NCBI RefSeq assembly: GCF_000378945.1
Contig: NZ_KB900539.1
Coordinates: 1,466,527 to 1,530,526, forward strand
DNA from: Methyloversatilis universalis EHg5
GTDB taxonomy: Bacteria; Pseudomonadota; Gammaproteobacteria; Burkholderiales; Rhodocyclaceae
DNA length: 64,000 bases
Direction: 5' to 3'
Part shown: positions 36,856 through 46,328 of the stretch, piece by piece
Position numbering within the stretch: position 1 is the stretch's first letter
Layout: the number at the start of each line of letters is the position of its first letter
Notes under the pieces: generated by a model
Told to the model about the DNA's origin: nothing
Database searches by the model: none
What the model saw: only the letters and a program-made list of their open reading frames with translations
Program-made: the position numbers and the translations under genes

Positions 36856-39399
36856 TCAGAGCAGCTTTTTCAGCGCATACAGCGCGTCCAGCGCCTCGCG
36901 CGGACTGAGACTGTCCGGGTCGAGCGCGCCGAGGGCGTCGACCGCCGCGTGCGTCACCGGTTCGGGCGGCGGCGGGGGCGGTGCGAACAGGTCGGCCTGC
37001 GGGCCGGCATTGACGCGGCTGGCTTCGAGCTGCTGCAGCGCGCGCCGCGCGTCGCGGATCACCGTGCCCGGCACGCCGGCCAGCGCGGCCACTTCGATCC
37101 CGTAGGACTGCGAAGCCGGGCCGTCCTCGATCGCGTGCAGGAACACGATGCGGTTGCCGTGCTCGACCGCGTCCAGATGCATGTTGGCGCACACCGGATG
37201 TGTCGCGGCGAGCTGGGTCAGTTCGAAGTAGTGGGTGGCGAACAGCGTCCAGCTGCGGTTGCGCGTCAGCAGATGGCGGGCGATGGACTGCGCCAGCGCC
37301 ACGCCGTCGAAGGTCGAGGTACCGCGGCCGATTTCGTCCATCAGCACCAGGCTGCGCTCGGTCGCGCCATGCAGGATGGCTGCCGCCTCGGTCATTTCGA
37401 CCATGAAGGTGGAGCGGCCGGACGCCAGGTCGTCGGAGGCGCCGATGCGGGTGTGGATGGCGTCCAGCGGGCCGAGCCGCGCCGCGCGTGCCGGCACCGG
37501 GCAGCCGCAGTGCGCCATCAGCGCGATCAGCGCCACCTGCCGCATATAGGTCGATTTGCCGCCCATGTTCGGGCCGGTGATGAGCAGCATGCGGCGTGCG
37601 TCATGCATCACCGTGTCGTTGGCGATGAAGCTGTCGACCTGCTGTTCGACCACCGGATGGCGGCCGCGCTCTATCGTGATTTCCGGCTCGTCCACGAACT
37701 GCGGGCGGCAGTAGTCGTGGCGCTGGGCGGCGCGCGCGAAGGCGATCAGGCCGTCCAGTTCGGACAGCGCGCGCGCGATGTCGCCCAGCTGCGGCAGCTC
37801 CGGCGCCAGCGCGTCGAGCAGCTGTTCGTACAGGAATTTCTCGCGCGAAGTGGCGCGCTCGGCGGCGGACAGCGCGCGGTCCTCGAAGGCCTTCAGTTCG
37901 GGCGTGATGTAGCGTTCGGCGTTCTTCAGCGTCTGCCGGCGGCGGTAGTCGTCCGGCACACGGCCGGCGTTGGCGTTGGTGACTTCGATGTAGAAGCCAT
38001 GCACCCGGTTGTACTCGACCTTCAGGTTGGCAATGCCGGTGCGTTCGCGTTCGCGCGCTTCCAGCGCCAGCAGGAATTCGCCGCAGTTGTCCTGCAGGCC
38101 GCGCAGTTCGTCCAGTTCGGCATCGAAGCCGGCGCGGATCACCCGGCCGTCCCGCAGCTGGGCCGCCGGTTCGTCCATCACCGCCTGTGCCAGCAGCCCG
38201 GCGGCAGCGGGTGGCTGGGCCAGCGTGGCGCGCGCCTGGTCGAGCAGGCCGCGGTCCAGCGGAATCGCGTCGGCGATGGCCGGCAGTTTCGTCAGCGAGT
38301 CGCGCAGGCTTGAGAGGTCGCGCGGCCGGGCGGTGCGCAGCGCCACGCGGGCGGCGATGCGCTCGATGTCGGCGATGCCGCGCAGCGCGTCGTGCACGAG
38401 GTCGGCGCGGTCGGTGTCGCGCAGTGCGGCCACCGCCTCCTGCCGCGCGTCGGCGCGGGCACGTTCGCGCAGCGGATGATGCAGCGCGCGGCGCAGCCAG
38501 CGCGAGCCCATCGAACTGGCGCAGGTGTCGAGCAGCGACAGCAACGTGGGCGAGGCCTCGCCGCGCAGGGTTTCGGTCAGTTCCAGATTGCGCCGGGTGG
38601 CGGCGTCCATGCGCAGCCAGTTCGAGTCATGCTCGACCGCCAGCGTGGTCACGTGCGCCAGCGCACGCTGCTGCGTGGCCTGGGCATAGCTGAACAGCGC
38701 GCCGCAGGCGGCCAGCGCGATCGGCACCTCGGCCACGTCGAAGGCCGACAGGTCACGGCTGCCGAAATGGGCGGTGAGCAGGCGGGTGGCTTCGGTCGCG
38801 TCGAACTGCCACGCGCTGCGCGGCGTGAGCGCCCAGCTGCCTTCGGGTGCGCCATCGACGTCCGCCACCAGCAGTTCGGCCGGACGCAGCCGGTCGAGCA
38901 GCGATGGAAGCACGTTGGCGGCGACCTCGGTCAGCTTCAGGTCGCCGCTGGCCAGGTTGAGCCAGGCCACGCCGGCGCGGGCACGCTCGACGTGCAGCGC
39001 CATCAGCAGCGAGTCGGCGCGTTCGTCCAGCAGGCTGGCGTCGGTCAGCGTGCCCGGCGTGACGATGCGCGAAATCGCGCGCTCGACCGGGCTCTTGGAG
39101 GTGGCGGGGTCGCCGACCTGTTCGACGATGACCACCGACTCGCCCATCTTCACCAGCCGGGCCAGATACTGCTCGACCGCGTGAAAAGGCACGCCGGCCA
39201 TCGGGATGGGCTGGCCGGCGGACTGACCGCGGTGGGTCTGGGTGATGTCGAGCAGCCGCGCGACGCGGATCGCGTCCTCGAAGAACAGCTCGTAGAAATC
39301 CCCCATCCGGTAGAACACCAGCAGATCGGGGTGCTGTCTTTTGAACCCCAGATACTGTTGCATCATGGGGGTGTGCTGCGACAGGTCGGCGCTCGTCAT
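36856..39399 (-). CDS. mutS: DNA mismatch repair protein MutS
   Basis: An 847-residue MutS. The mismatch-binding domain I has the Phe-x-Glu motif in [16 protein letters not shown]. The clamp and lever follow, and the ATPase has Walker [25 protein letters not shown] and Walker [17 protein letters not shown], with [11 protein letters not shown]. The C-terminal end ([11 protein letters not shown]) is the short dimerisation tail. It recognises mispaired bases and recruits MutL. A small membrane protein gene follows within 10 bases. No mutL lies in the window. Confidence 0.97.
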   Translation of the reverse strand: MTSADLSQHTPMMQQYLGFKRQHPDLLVFYRMGDFYELFFEDAIRVARLLDITQTHRGQSAGQPIPMAGVPFHAVEQYLARLVKMGESVVIVEQVGDPATSKSPVERAISRIVTPGTLTDASLLDERADSLLMALHVERARAGVAWLNLASGDLKLTEVAANVLPSLLDRLRPAELLVADVDGAPEGSWALTPRSAWQFDATEATRLLTAHFGSRDLSAFDVAEVPIALAACGALFSYAQATQQRALAHVTTLAVEHDSNWLRMDAATRRNLELTETLRGEASPTLLSLLDTCASSMGSRWLRRALHHPLRERARADARQEAVAALRDTDRADLVHDALRGIADIERIAARVALRTARPRDLSSLRDSLTKLPAIADAIPLDRGLLDQARATLAQPPAAAGLLAQAVMDEPAAQLRDGRVIRAGFDAELDELRGLQDNCGEFLLALEARERERTGIANLKVEYNRVHGFYIEVTNANAGRVPDDYRRRQTLKNAERYITPELKAFEDRALSAAERATSREKFLYEQLLDALAPELPQLGDIARALSELDGLIAFARAAQRHDYCRPQFVDEPEITIERGRHPVVEQQVDSFIANDTVMHDARRMLLITGPNMGGKSTYMRQVALIALMAHCGCPVPARAARLGPLDAIHTRIGASDDLASGRSTFMVEMTEAAAILHGATERSLVLMDEIGRGTSTFDGVALAQSIARHLLTRNRSWTLFATHYFELTQLAATHPVCANMHLDAVEHGNRIVFLHAIEDGPASQSYGIEVAALAGVPGTVIRDARRALQQLEASRVNAGPQADLFAPPPPPPEPVTHAAVDALGALDPDSLSPREALDALYALKKLL

Positions 39400-39424
39400 C
39401 CTCGTCGTGAAGCTCCGGGCCGGG

Positions 39425-40225
39425 TCAGGCGCGCAGCGCTTCGGTCAGGTGGGGTTCGATGGTCTGCAGCAGGGCCGGGTAGATGCGCGGCGTGGCGGCG
39501 ACCAGATTGCCGCTTTCCATATAGCCGGTTTCGCCCAGCAGGTTGCCGACCAGGCCGCCTGCTTCGCTCACCAGCAGGCTGCCGGCGGCGATGTCCCACG
39601 GCGACAGGCCGATCTCGAAGAAACCGTCGAAGCGGCCGCAGGCCACCCAGGCCAGATCCAGCGCGGCAGCGCCCGGGCGGCGCAGGCCGGCGGTCTTCTG
39701 CATCATGTCCTTGAACATGCCGAGGTAGGCGTCGACGTGGTCCCACACGCGGTAGGGGAAACCGGTGCCGATCAGCGCTTCGCCCAGCTTGGCACGACGC
39801 GACACGCGGATGCGGCGGTCGTTCAGGAAGGCGCCACGGCCGCGGCTGGCGGTAAACATTTCATTGCGCAGCGGATCGAACACCACCGCCGACTGCATCT
39901 GGCCACGGTGCTCCAGCGCGATCGACACCGCGTACTGCGGCGTGCCGTGGATGAAGTTGGTGGTGCCGTCCAGCGGGTCGATGATCCAGCGGTAGTCGGA
40001 GCTCGAACCGGACTCGCCGCTCTCCTCGGCTAGAATGGCGTGGTCCGGGTAGGCCTCGCGCAGGATGCCGATGATGGCGTCCTCGGCGGCACGGTCGACC
40101 TCGGTCACGAAATCGTTCTGGCGCTTGCTGCTGACTTTCAGCAGATCCACATCTTCGCTGGCACGGGTGATGATCTGGCCCGCGCGGCGGGCGGCCTTGA
40201 CGGCGGTGGTGAGCGTCGGATGCAT
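39425..40225 (-). CDS. suhB: Inositol monophosphatase family protein SuhB
   Basis: A 266-residue Mg2+-dependent phosphatase. Metal-site motifs are [23 protein letters not shown] and, near the C-terminus, [18 protein letters not shown]. The ATG at 40225 gives the standard N-terminus [16 protein letters not shown]. Besides inositol phosphate hydrolysis, SuhB in enterobacteria takes part in rRNA antitermination. It is divergent from trmJ, and the suhB-trmJ-isc order is the same as in E. coli. Confidence 0.93.
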   Translation of the reverse strand: MHPTLTTAVKAARRAGQIITRASEDVDLLKVSSKRQNDFVTEVDRAAEDAIIGILREAYPDHAILAEESGESGSSSDYRWIIDPLDGTTNFIHGTPQYAVSIALEHRGQMQSAVVFDPLRNEMFTASRGRGAFLNDRRIRVSRRAKLGEALIGTGFPYRVWDHVDAYLGMFKDMMQKTAGLRRPGAAALDLAWVACGRFDGFFEIGLSPWDIAAGSLLVSEAGGLVGNLLGETGYMESGNLVAATPRIYPALLQTIEPHLTEALRA

Positions 40226-40286
40226 GAATGTCTCTGTACGCGGACCTTGTGGCCCGCATCTCGGCAGGAAAACCCTGCATTCTAAT

Positions 40287-41033
40287 ATGAACCCGTTCGC
40301 TTCCCTCGACCGCGTGCGCGTGGTCATGTCGCACACCACCCATCCGGGCAATATCGGCGCCTGTGCGCGCGCGATGAAAGTCATGGGGCTGTCGCGGCTC
40401 TATCTGGTCAATCCGAAGCACTTTCCGCACGAAGAGGCGGTGGCCATGAGTTCCGGCGCCACCGACGTGCTGGACAGCGCGGTGGTGGTGGACAGCATCG
40501 AGGCGGCGCTCGCCGGCACCGTGGCGCAGGCGGCGCTGACCGCGCGCCGGCGCGAAATGGCGCTGCCGGTGCGCGACGTGCGCTCGGCGGCGGTCGAACT
40601 GGCGGGCGTGCTGGCCGGTGGCGACGCCGAGGTCGCGCTGGTGTTCGGCACCGAAAGTTCCGGGCTGACCAATGAGGAAGTGGCGATGTGCTCGCTGCCG
40701 GTCACCATTTCGACCAGCGACACCTACCGCTCGCTCAATGTGGCGGCGGCGGCCCAGATCATGTGCCACGAACTGCGGGTGGCGGTCGGCGGCGCGGTGA
40801 TGCCGGTCGAGCCACCGGCCGAACTTGCGCCGCACGAGGGGCTGGAAAGCCTGTACGCGCTGTTCGAGGACCTGATGGCCGAGTCCGGCTTCCTCGACCG
40901 GGTGAATCCGGGCCGGGCGATGCCGCGGCTGCGCCGGCTGTTCGGTCGTGCCGGCGTCGAGGCGGAAGAACTCCATCTGCTGATGGGCGCATTGAAGGCC
41001 ATCGGCGGACGCAAGCCGCGCGGCGGCGCCTGA
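40287..41033 (+). CDS. trmJ: tRNA (cytidine/uridine-2'-O-)-methyltransferase TrmJ
   Basis: A 248-residue SPOUT methyltransferase that modifies position 32 of tRNAs. The knotted fold is marked by [36 protein letters not shown]-type [19 protein letters not shown], and the C-terminal knot [20 protein letters not shown]. The start at 40287 gives [21 protein letters not shown] abuts the ATG and may be a -10, giving a very short leader. It is followed by cysE and the isc operon; in E. coli trmJ also sits just upstream of iscR. Confidence 0.93.
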   Translation: MNPFASLDRVRVVMSHTTHPGNIGACARAMKVMGLSRLYLVNPKHFPHEEAVAMSSGATDVLDSAVVVDSIEAALAGTVAQAALTARRREMALPVRDVRSAAVELAGVLAGGDAEVALVFGTESSGLTNEEVAMCSLPVTISTSDTYRSLNVAAAAQIMCHELRVAVGGAVMPVEPPAELAPHEGLESLYALFEDLMAESGFLDRVNPGRAMPRLRRLFGRAGVEAEELHLLMGALKAIGGRKPRGGA

Positions 41034-41050
41034 GCGGGCGGGGTGGCGCC

Positions 41051-41079
41051 TTCGCAGGTGCACAAAAACCGACTAAAAT
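41051..41079 (+). promoter_or_regulatory. Sigma-70-like promoter of cysE
   Basis: TTCGCA (41051-41056, 4 of 6) and TAAAAT (41074-41079, 5 of 6) are separated by 17 bases, about 55 bases before the cysE ATG. Confidence 0.55.
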
Positions 41080-41134
41080 TCTCGGGTTTAAACGATCCGG
41101 CAACGTAGCCGGCTTCCCACAAGGAAAGAAAACG

Positions 41135-41908
41135 ATGTTCCAACGCCTGCGCGAAGACGTCGCCAGCGTGCTCGACCGCGATCCGGCCGCGCGCTCGGCC
41201 TTCGAGGTGCTCACCTGCTATCCCGGCATCCATGCGCTGTTCATCCACCGCATGGCCAACGCCTGCTGGCGGCGCGGCTTCCTGTGGCTGGGGCGTTTCC
41301 TGTCGCACATCGGCCGCGTGCTGACCGGCATCGAAATCCACCCGGGCGCCACCATGGGCCGGCGCGTGTTCATCGACCACGGCATGGGTGTGGTGATCGG
41401 CGAAACCGCGGTGGTGGGCGATGAATGCACCATCTATCAGGCGGTCACGCTGGGCGGGACCTCGCTCTACCGTGGCGCCAAGCGCCATCCGACCCTGGGC
41501 CGCGGCGTGGTGGTGGGCGCCGGTGCGCAGATTCTCGGCGGGTTCGAGGTGGGTGATGGTGCCAAGGTTGGCTCCTGTGCGGTGGTGGTGAAGCCGGTGC
41601 CGGCCGGTGCGACCGCGGTCGGCAACCCGGCGCGCATCATCGAGGCGGGTGGAGGCGGGGCCGAGGAAGAGCGGCGTCGGCGGGCCGAACAGGCCGGCTT
41701 CACCGCCTACGGCATCACCCGCGACATGGAAGACCCGGTGTCCAAGGCGCTGACCGCGCTGGTCGATCACGCGCTGGAAAGCGATCGCCGGCTGGAGTGC
41801 CTGCTGCAGAAACTGGAGCGCGCCGGCATCCGGCTGGACGACGAGGCGAAGGAAGAGATTGCCGACCACGCCCATGTGGACCTCGGGCGGATCCGGTCGA
41901 ATTGTTGA
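41135..41908 (+). CDS. cysE: Serine O-acetyltransferase CysE
   Basis: A 257-residue acetyltransferase that makes O-acetylserine, the precursor of cysteine. The short N-terminal helical domain is [20 protein letters not shown]. The left-handed beta-helix has [40 protein letters not shown] and GNPARII. The ending extends beyond the helix by about 60 residues, with a helical tail. AAGGAAAG precedes the ATG. It sits directly upstream of iscR, so cysteine synthesis lies next to its main sulfur-mobilising consumer. Confidence 0.94.
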   Translation: MFQRLREDVASVLDRDPAARSAFEVLTCYPGIHALFIHRMANACWRRGFLWLGRFLSHIGRVLTGIEIHPGATMGRRVFIDHGMGVVIGETAVVGDECTIYQAVTLGGTSLYRGAKRHPTLGRGVVVGAGAQILGGFEVGDGAKVGSCAVVVKPVPAGATAVGNPARIIEAGGGGAEEERRRRAEQAGFTAYGITRDMEDPVSKALTALVDHALESDRRLECLLQKLERAGIRLDDEAKEEIADHAHVDLGRIRSNC

Positions 41909-41953
41909 CTGAACTTGTCGGGAATTATAAAGTCGACAAAAATGATCGGGAAT
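41901..41953 (+). promoter_or_regulatory. Two tandem IscR type-1-like sites and iscR promoter
   Basis: Two 25-base sites, 41901-41925 and 41929-41953, match the E. coli IscR type-1 pattern ATASYYGACTRWWWYAGTCRRSTAT at about 21 and 20 of 25 positions by eye (consensus from memory). The first overlaps a -35 TTGACT (41905-41910); TAAAGT (41928-41933) lies 17 bases downstream as -10. This arrangement predicts repression by [2Fe-2S]-IscR. It overlaps the cysE stop. Confidence 0.75.
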
Positions 41954-42008
41954 TGAATCGGCCTGCGTCTGCGTGCCGGTTTCCGACCGCTTTCCGGGAG
42001 TTCACGCC

Positions 42009-42494
42009 ATGAGACTGACCACCAAGGGCCGCTTCGCCGTCACCGCGATGCTCGACCTCGCCCTGCGCCAGGAAAACGGCCCGGTGACGCTGTCCGGCGT
42101 GGCCGAGCGCCAGCGCATCAGCCTGTCCTACCTTGAACAGCTGTTCGGCAAGCTGCGCCGGCAGGAACTGGTGGCCAGCGTGCGCGGCCCCGGCGGCGGC
42201 TACTGTCTTGCGCGCGACGCGCGCGACATTTCGGTGGCGCAGATCATCCTGGCGGTCGACGAGCCGCTGGACGCCACCCAGTGTGGCGGCAAGGAAAACT
42301 GCCACGACGAACACCGCTGCATGACGCACGACCTGTGGTCCAACCTCAGCCGTCACATGCATGACTATCTGGATTCCATCCATCTGCACGACCTGGTGGT
42401 GCAGCAGCGCGCGCGCAACAGCCACAAGGTGGTGCTGCACGACACCGTTGTTGCGCGTACCTGTTCGAGCGAGCAGGTGTCGGTTCAGGTCTGA
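42009..42494 (+). CDS. iscR: Fe-S cluster assembly regulator IscR
   Basis: A 161-residue Rrf2-family repressor. The winged helix begins MRLTTKGRFAVTAMLDLALR. The [2Fe-2S] ligands fall exactly at Cys92, Cys98, Cys104 and His107, the E. coli numbering (QCGGKENCHDEHRCMTH). It represses the isc operon when its cluster is loaded. Two type-1-like sites lie upstream, implying autoregulation. It is followed after five bases by a NifS-like desulfurase rather than directly by iscS. Confidence 0.95.
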   Translation: MRLTTKGRFAVTAMLDLALRQENGPVTLSGVAERQRISLSYLEQLFGKLRRQELVASVRGPGGGYCLARDARDISVAQIILAVDEPLDATQCGGKENCHDEHRCMTHDLWSNLSRHMHDYLDSIHLHDLVVQQRARNSHKVVLHDTVVARTCSSEQVSVQV

Positions 42495-42499
42495 TTCCC

Positions 42500-43639
42500 A
42501 TGTTTGCCCCGGTTTACCTAGACCACAACGCCAGCGCGCCGCTGCTCGATGCAGTGCGCGAGGCGATGCTGCCCTGGCTGGGCGCACGCTTCGGCAATGC
42601 GTCGAGCCGGCACGAATACGGCCGTGCAGCGCGGCGTGCGATCGATGACGCGCGCGCGCAGGTGGCGGCCGCGGTCGGTGCGCACCCGACCGAAGTGGTG
42701 TTTACCAGCGGTGGTTCGGAGGCGAACAACCTGTTCGTCAAGGGCGCGGCGGCCCGCATGAAGCCTGGCCTGGTGCAGGTGTCCGCGATCGAGCACCCCT
42801 GTGTGCGCGAACCGGCCCGCCAGCTGGTGCGTGCCGGCTGGACGCTGGCCGAACTGCCGGCCGATGCCGAAGGCCGGGTGCAGGTGGATGCACTGGATGC
42901 CCGCGCGCAGCTGGTGTCGGTCATGACCGCGAACAACGAAACCGGTGTGCTGCAGGACATTCCCGCCTTCGCCGCTGCGGCGAAGCGGCTGGGCGCCTGG
43001 CTGCACACCGATGCGGTGCAGGCGCTGGGCAAGATTCCGCTGGATTTCCGCGCACTGGGCGTGGCGGCGATGACGCTGTCGGCGCACAAGATCGGCGGCC
43101 CGCAGGGTGCGGGTGCGCTGGTGCTGGACAAGCGGGTCGATCTGGAACCGCTGATTGCCGGTGGTGGCCATGAGCGCGGCCTGCGTTCAGGCACCGAGAA
43201 CATCGCGGCCATCGTCGGTTTCGGCGTGGCCTGCGAAGAGGCGGTGGCTGCGCTCGGCGCGCGTCGCGAGGCGATGCAGGCGCAGCGCGCGCTGATCGAA
43301 CGCTGCGTGGCGGAGCAGGGCGGCAGCGTGTTCGGCGCCGGTGCGGAGCGCCTGCCCAATACCTGCTATTTCGCGCTGCCCGGCATTGATGGCGAAACCC
43401 TGGTCGGCAAGCTGGACCGCGCCGGTTTCGCAGTGGCCAGCGGCGCCGCCTGTTCCAGCGCCTCGCCCGAACCGTCGCGCACGCTGACCGCGATGGGTGT
43501 GGCAGCCGATCTGGCGCGCGGTGCGGTACGGGTGAGCGTGGGCGCCTCGACCACGATGCAGGATGTGAATGAATTTTGCGGCGCACTGGCGCGGGTGGCG
43601 GACGAGCTCCGCGGCCTGCGTGCGATGGCCGCGGCGTGA
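42500..43639 (+). CDS. Cysteine desulfurase, NifS-like (second copy in isc operon)
   Basis: A 379-residue PLP enzyme of the class-V aminotransferase family. The N-terminus is YLDHNASAPLLDAVREAML. The PLP lysine is in LSAHKIGGPQGAG, and the catalytic loop is ASGAACSSASPEPS with its cysteine at about residue 318. It converts cysteine to alanine and passes sulfur to an acceptor. It is clearly diverged from IscS encoded next to it, resembling NifS types. Having two desulfurases in one isc operon is also seen in some other betaproteobacteria. Whether it serves IscU or a separate sulfur acceptor is unknown. Confidence 0.9.
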   Translation: MFAPVYLDHNASAPLLDAVREAMLPWLGARFGNASSRHEYGRAARRAIDDARAQVAAAVGAHPTEVVFTSGGSEANNLFVKGAAARMKPGLVQVSAIEHPCVREPARQLVRAGWTLAELPADAEGRVQVDALDARAQLVSVMTANNETGVLQDIPAFAAAAKRLGAWLHTDAVQALGKIPLDFRALGVAAMTLSAHKIGGPQGAGALVLDKRVDLEPLIAGGGHERGLRSGTENIAAIVGFGVACEEAVAALGARREAMQAQRALIERCVAEQGGSVFGAGAERLPNTCYFALPGIDGETLVGKLDRAGFAVASGAACSSASPEPSRTLTAMGVAADLARGAVRVSVGASTTMQDVNEFCGALARVADELRGLRAMAAA

Positions 43640-43672
43640 CCGAACGAACAAGGACCTGATGGAGCCGATGAC

Positions 43673-44884
43673 ATGCTGAAATTCCCGATCTACCTCGACT
43701 ATTCGGCCACCACGCCGGTCGATCCGCGTGTGGCGGCCAAGATGATTCCGTGGCTGACCGAACAGTTCGGCAACCCGGCGTCGCGCAGCCATGCCTACGG
43801 CTGGGAGGCGGAAGCCGCGGTCGAGGAAGCGCGCGAACAGGTGGCCAAGCTGGTCAATGCCGACCCGAAGGAAATCGTCTGGACCTCGGGTGCGACCGAG
43901 TCGAACAATCTGGCGATCAAGGGCGCGGCCCATTTCTACTCGGGCAAGGGCAAACACATCATCACGCTGCGCACCGAACACAAGGCGGTGCTCGACACCT
44001 TCCGCGAACTGGAGCGCGAAGGTTTCGAAGCCACCTACCTCGATCCGAAAGAAGACGGCCTGATCGACCTCGATGCCTTCCGCGCCGCGCTGCGGCCGGA
44101 CACGGTGCTGGTGTCCATCATGTTCGTGAACAACGAGATCGGCGTCATCCAGCCGATCGCCGAGATCGGTGAGATCTGCCGCGAGAAAGGCATCATCTTC
44201 CACGTCGATGCGGCGCAGGCGACCGGCAAAGTGGCGATCGACCTGGACAAGCTCAAGGTCGATCTGATGAGCTTTTCGGCGCATAAGACCTACGGCCCCA
44301 AGGGCATCGGCGCGCTGTACGTGCGGCGCAAGCCGCGCATCCGCCTCGAAGCGCAGATGCACGGTGGCGGTCATGAGCGCGGCCTGCGCTCGGGCACGCT
44401 GGCGACGCACCAGATCGTCGGCATGGGCGAAGCTTTCCGCATCGCCCGCGAAGAGATGGGCGCCGAGAACGAGCGCGTGCGCATGCTGCGCGACCGTCTG
44501 CTCAAGGGCCTGCAGGACATCGAGGCGACCTATGTGAACGGTGACCTGGAAGCGCGCGTGCCGCACAACCTGAACATCAGCTTCGCCTATGTCGAAGGCG
44601 AGTCGCTGATCATGGCGATCAAGGAAGTGGCGGTGTCTTCCGGCTCGGCCTGTACCTCGGCCAGTCTGGAGCCGTCCTACGTGCTGCGCGCGCTCGGTCG
44701 CGAGGATGAACTGGCGCACAGCTCGATCCGCTTCTCGATCGGCCGCTTCACCACCGAAGAGGAAGTCGACTTCACCATCGATCTGCTCCATCGCAAGATC
44801 GGCAAGCTGCGCGAACTGTCGCCGCTGTGGGAAATGGTGAAGGAAGGCATCGATCTGAACACCGTGCAGTGGGCTCACCACTGA
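43673..44884 (+). CDS. iscS: Cysteine desulfurase IscS
   Basis: A 403-residue group I desulfurase providing sulfur for Fe-S clusters and tRNA thiolation. The N-terminus is [20 protein letters not shown]. The PLP lysine is Lys205 in [12 protein letters not shown], the mobile loop is [14 protein letters not shown] with Cys327, and the C-terminus [20 protein letters not shown] is diagnostic of IscS and contacts IscU. It lies third in the operon. A perfect 9-base hairpin occurs in the gap before iscU. Confidence 0.96.
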   Translation: MLKFPIYLDYSATTPVDPRVAAKMIPWLTEQFGNPASRSHAYGWEAEAAVEEAREQVAKLVNADPKEIVWTSGATESNNLAIKGAAHFYSGKGKHIITLRTEHKAVLDTFRELEREGFEATYLDPKEDGLIDLDAFRAALRPDTVLVSIMFVNNEIGVIQPIAEIGEICREKGIIFHVDAAQATGKVAIDLDKLKVDLMSFSAHKTYGPKGIGALYVRRKPRIRLEAQMHGGGHERGLRSGTLATHQIVGMGEAFRIAREEMGAENERVRMLRDRLLKGLQDIEATYVNGDLEARVPHNLNISFAYVEGESLIMAIKEVAVSSGSACTSASLEPSYVLRALGREDELAHSSIRFSIGRFTTEEEVDFTIDLLHRKIGKLRELSPLWEMVKEGIDLNTVQWAHH

Positions 44885-44900
44885 GAACAAGGGCACTCCA

Positions 44901-44928
44901 CGGATGCGCCAACAGGTGAGCGCATCCG
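44901..44928 (+). repeat. Hairpin between iscS and iscU
   Basis: CGGATGCGC (44901-44909) pairs perfectly with GCGCATCCG (44920-44928) over a 10-base loop, 16 bases after the iscS stop. There is no U-tract. It may set message stability or the ratio of enzyme to scaffold. Confidence 0.75.
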
Positions 44929-44956
44929 GGACAGACAGGAAGACAAGGAGAAAGAC

Positions 44957-45361
44957 ATGGCCTACAGCGACAAACTGCTCGACCACTACGAGAACCCGCG
45001 CAACGTCGGTTCGTTCGGCAAGGATGACGGCGACGTCGGTACCGGCATGGTGGGCGCACCGGCCTGCGGCGACGTGATGAAGCTGCAGATCAAGGTGGGT
45101 GCGGATGGCGTCATCGAGGACGCGAAGTTCAAGACCTACGGTTGCGGCTCGGCCATCGCGTCGAGCTCGCTGGTGACCGAATGGGTCAAGGGCAAGACGC
45201 TCGACCAGGCGATGGAAATCAAGAACACCGCCATCGCCGAAGAACTGGCGCTGCCGCCGGTGAAGATTCACTGCTCCATCCTGGCCGAAGACGCGATCAA
45301 GGCGGCGGTCGAGGATTACCGCAAGAAGCACGGCACGACCTCGTCGGCCGACGCAGCCTGA
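44957..45361 (+). CDS. iscU: Fe-S cluster scaffold IscU
   Basis: A 134-residue scaffold on which the [2Fe-2S] cluster is built. Ligands are Cys37 (with Asp39), Cys63 and Cys106 (with His105). The chaperone-binding motif is LPPVKIH, recognised by HscA. AAGGAG precedes the ATG. It partners IscS upstream and HscA/HscB downstream. Length and motif spacing match the E. coli protein. Confidence 0.97.
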   Translation: MAYSDKLLDHYENPRNVGSFGKDDGDVGTGMVGAPACGDVMKLQIKVGADGVIEDAKFKTYGCGSAIASSSLVTEWVKGKTLDQAMEIKNTAIAEELALPPVKIHCSILAEDAIKAAVEDYRKKHGTTSSADAA

Positions 45362-45451
45362 CATGAAAGCCGCTACGCCTGCCGCGTGCGCCGCCTCCGG
45401 GCCGGCGCGGCGGGCCGGGCGTGGCGCGATGGATAACTGAGGAGAGCGCGA

Positions 45452-45775
45452 ATGGGTGTCACTCTGAGCGAAAAGGCGGCCAGGCATGTGGCCAACTACA
45501 TCGCCAAGCGCGGCCGCGGTGTCGGTCTGCGCCTGGGCGTGCGCACCAGCGGCTGTTCGGGCATGGCCTACAAGCTCGAATTCGCCGACGAAATGGCGAC
45601 TGACGATCTCGTGTTCGAAAGTCACGGCGTCAAGGTGCTTATCGACCCGAAAAGCCTGCCCTATCTGGAAGGCACCGAGCTGGATTTCGTTCGCGAAGGC
45701 CTGAACGAGGGGTTCAAGTTCAACAACCCCAATGTGAAGGACGAGTGCGGCTGCGGCGAAAGCTTCAATGTCTGA
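45452..45775 (+). CDS. iscA: A-type Fe-S carrier IscA
   Basis: A 107-residue carrier. The three conserved cysteines are at 35, 99 and 101 ([13 protein letters not shown] and [10 protein letters not shown]). It delivers iron or clusters from the scaffold to target enzymes, in particular [4Fe-4S] proteins. GAGG precedes the ATG. It overlaps the hscB start by eight bases, a sign of translational coupling. The 90 bases between iscU and iscA are GC-rich with possible hairpins but no gene. Confidence 0.96.
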   Translation: MGVTLSEKAARHVANYIAKRGRGVGLRLGVRTSGCSGMAYKLEFADEMATDDLVFESHGVKVLIDPKSLPYLEGTELDFVREGLNEGFKFNNPNVKDECGCGESFNV

Positions 45776-46328
45776 GCCTGCCGGCACGCTGCCGGACGCA
45801 GACCTGTTCAGCCGCGACCACTTCGCACTGTTCGGCCTGCCGCGCCGCTTCGCGATCGACGAGCGGGCGCTGGAGTCGCGCTACCACGAGCTGCAGTCGG
45901 CGGCCCACCCGGACCGCCACGCGCATCGCCCCGAACAGGAGCGCCGGCTGTCCATGCAGTGGGCCACCCGCATCAACGAAGGCTACCGCTTGCTGCGTGC
46001 GCCGCTGACCCGCGCACGCTATCTGCTCGAACTGTCGGGTGTCGATGTCGGTGCGGAGAACAACACCGCGATGCCGGCCGACTTCCTGATGCAGCAGATG
46101 GAATGGCGCGAGGCGCTGGACGAGGCGCGTGACGCGCGCGACCCGGCGGCACTCGACAGTCTTGCCCGCAATCTGCGTGCGGCCCGGCGCGAAGCCGAGG
46201 CGCTGCTCGCGCACGAACTCGATGAGGCGCACGACACCGCGGCCGCTGCTGCGACGGTGCGCCGCATGATGTTCATCGCCCGTCTGGGCGAGGACATCGC
46301 CGAAGCACACGAAACACTGGAAAACTGA
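45768..46328 (+). CDS. hscB: Co-chaperone HscB
   Basis: A 186-residue J-type protein. The J domain has [20 protein letters not shown] and the HPD motif in [10 protein letters not shown]. The C-terminal three-helix domain, from about residue 90, binds IscU. It brings the scaffold to HscA and stimulates its ATPase. It overlaps iscA upstream and shares one base (TGATG) with hscA downstream. Confidence 0.95.
   Translation: MSEPAGTLPDADLFSRDHFALFGLPRRFAIDERALESRYHELQSAAHPDRHAHRPEQERRLSMQWATRINEGYRLLRAPLTRARYLLELSGVDVGAENNTAMPADFLMQQMEWREALDEARDARDPAALDSLARNLRAARREAEALLAHELDEAHDTAAAAATVRRMMFIARLGEDIAEAHETLEN

Noticed and set aside
43187-45787. An 866-codon minus-strand frame over iscS-iscU-iscA
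   Set aside because: Antisense to three certain genes; composition is that of a codon shadow.
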